From assembly GCA_964410675.1 (NCBI GenBank), contig CAYPIB010000058.1:1-16848 (forward strand): a DNA stretch of 16,848 bases, read 5' to 3'. Below the pieces are notes generated by a model, which was given only the letters and a program-made list of their open reading frames with translations, made no database searches and was not told the origin of the DNA. A program made the translations under genes and the position numbers. Source of the DNA: RGIG3040 sp964410675. Its GTDB lineage: Bacteria; Bacillota; Clostridia; Lachnospirales; Lachnospiraceae. This document shows positions 16,116-16,848 of the stretch, in pieces; the first letter of the stretch is position 1, and the number at the start of each line of letters is the position of its first letter.

Positions 16116-16848
16116 ATGGCAAAGTTCTTAGTGATTGTAGAATCACCGGCAAAAGTTAAAACAATTAAAAAGTTTCTTGGGGCTAATTATGAGGTAATGG
16201 CCAGCAATGGTCATGTTAGAGATTTACCTAAAAGCCGGATGGGAATTGATATAGAAAATAATTACGAACCAAAGTACATAACAATTAGAGGAAAAGGTGA
16301 TATTTTAGCTGGTCTCAGAAAAGAAGTAAAAAAAGCAGAAAAAATATATTTGGCAACTGACCCTGACCGTGAGGGTGAAGCTATTTCATGGCATCTTTAT
16401 AAAGCACTTAAATTAGAGGATAAAAAGGTATATCGGATTACTTTCAATGAAATTACAAAAAATGCAGTGAAGGACTCATTAAAGAATGCCAGGGAAATTA
16501 ATATGGATTTGGTTGATGCCCAACAGGCAAGACGTGTTTTAGACCGTATGGTGGGATATCGTATCTCACCTCTTCTTTGGGCGAAAGTGAAAAGAGGCTT
16601 AAGTGCAGGCAGAGTTCAATCTGTTGCAATGCGGATTATTTGTGATCGGGAAAATGAAATCAATGCATTTATTCCGGAAGAATACTGGACACTAGATAAT
16701 TATTTAAATATTTCCGGAGAAAAGAAGCCTTTATTAGCTAAATTCTACGGAAAAAAGGATAAGAAAATTGTCATATCTTCTAAGGAAGAGTTAGATCAAA
16801 TTTTAAAAGAATTAGAGAATGTGACGTACAGCATTACAGAAGTCAAAA
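16116..16848 (+). CDS. topA: DNA topoisomerase I (type IA), 3' truncated by the window edge
   Basis: These are the first 244 codons of topoisomerase I, which relaxes negative supercoils by transient single-strand cleavage. The N-terminus MAKFLVIVESPAKVKTIKKF has the Toprim glutamate (E9). The acidic metal site is in TDPDREGEAISWH (D82, D84, E86). Further family landmarks are SNGHVRDLPKS (30-40), ITFNEIT (108-114) and LDRMVGYRISPLLW, followed by GLSAGRVQSVA. The catalytic tyrosine and the zinc-finger region lie beyond the window. GAGG at 16104-16107 is 8 bases from the ATG. The gene has its own promoter and is separated from the pilus genes by a strong terminator, so it is a housekeeping neighbour and not part of the pilus operon. 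Confidence 0.98.
   Translation, partial: MAKFLVIVESPAKVKTIKKFLGANYEVMASNGHVRDLPKSRMGIDIENNYEPKYITIRGKGDILAGLRKEVKKAEKIYLATDPDREGEAISWHLYKALKLEDKKVYRITFNEITKNAVKDSLKNAREINMDLVDAQQARRVLDRMVGYRISPLLWAKVKRGLSAGRVQSVAMRIICDRENEINAFIPEEYWTLDNYLNISGEKKPLLAKFYGKKDKKIVISSKEELDQILKELENVTYSITEVK

Noticed and set aside
1..16848. CRISPR arrays, insertion sequences, tRNA or rRNA genes, riboswitches
   Set aside because: No direct repeat arrays, transposase motifs, structured RNA signatures or c-di-GMP riboswitch-like leader could be recognised. Almost the whole window is coding.

Overview
The window looks like the chromosome of a low-GC, Gram-positive anaerobe of the class Clostridia, probably Lachnospiraceae or a close relative. 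The reasons are AT-rich codon use, strong GGAGG-type ribosome binding sites ahead of most genes, a type IV pilus locus of clostridial layout with fused PilM and PilN, and a neighbouring topA. The family-level assignment is an inference from gene content and was not tested by a search.

Bases 1-15949 hold nine closely spaced plus-strand genes that together form most of a type IV pilus operon. In order they are: the end of a major pilin gene (its start lies before the window), the prepilin peptidase PilD, a PilM-PilN fusion, PilO, four pilin-like proteins (PilV-like, a PilX/GspK-like protein without the usual Glu5, a GspH/FimT-like protein and a PilW-like protein with Ig-like domains), and a non-pilin surface protein of about 1650 residues. 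Gaps range from 8 to 62 bases. No convincing internal terminator or promoter was seen. The ATPases (PilB, PilT) and the platform protein PilC are not here and are probably encoded upstream.

Bases 15950-16115 hold a strong intrinsic terminator that ends the pilus operon, followed by a good sigma-A-type promoter for topA. The first 244 codons of topA run off the right edge.

Working model: PilD cleaves and N-methylates the prepilins. PilMN and PilO form the inner alignment complex across the membrane. The four minor pilins prime assembly and sit at the tip, three of them carrying unusually large ectodomains. The giant last gene occupies the same relative position as pilY1 in Gram-negative minor-pilin operons (pilV-pilW-pilX-pilY1). 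It carries a canonical EF-hand-type loop and a second Asp-rich loop, and it contains three related segments resembling glutamine-amidotransferase-like folds. It is the best candidate here for a little-described component, possibly a Gram-positive functional counterpart of PilY1. A second theme is that acidic low-complexity segments recur in the wall-facing parts of several of these proteins.
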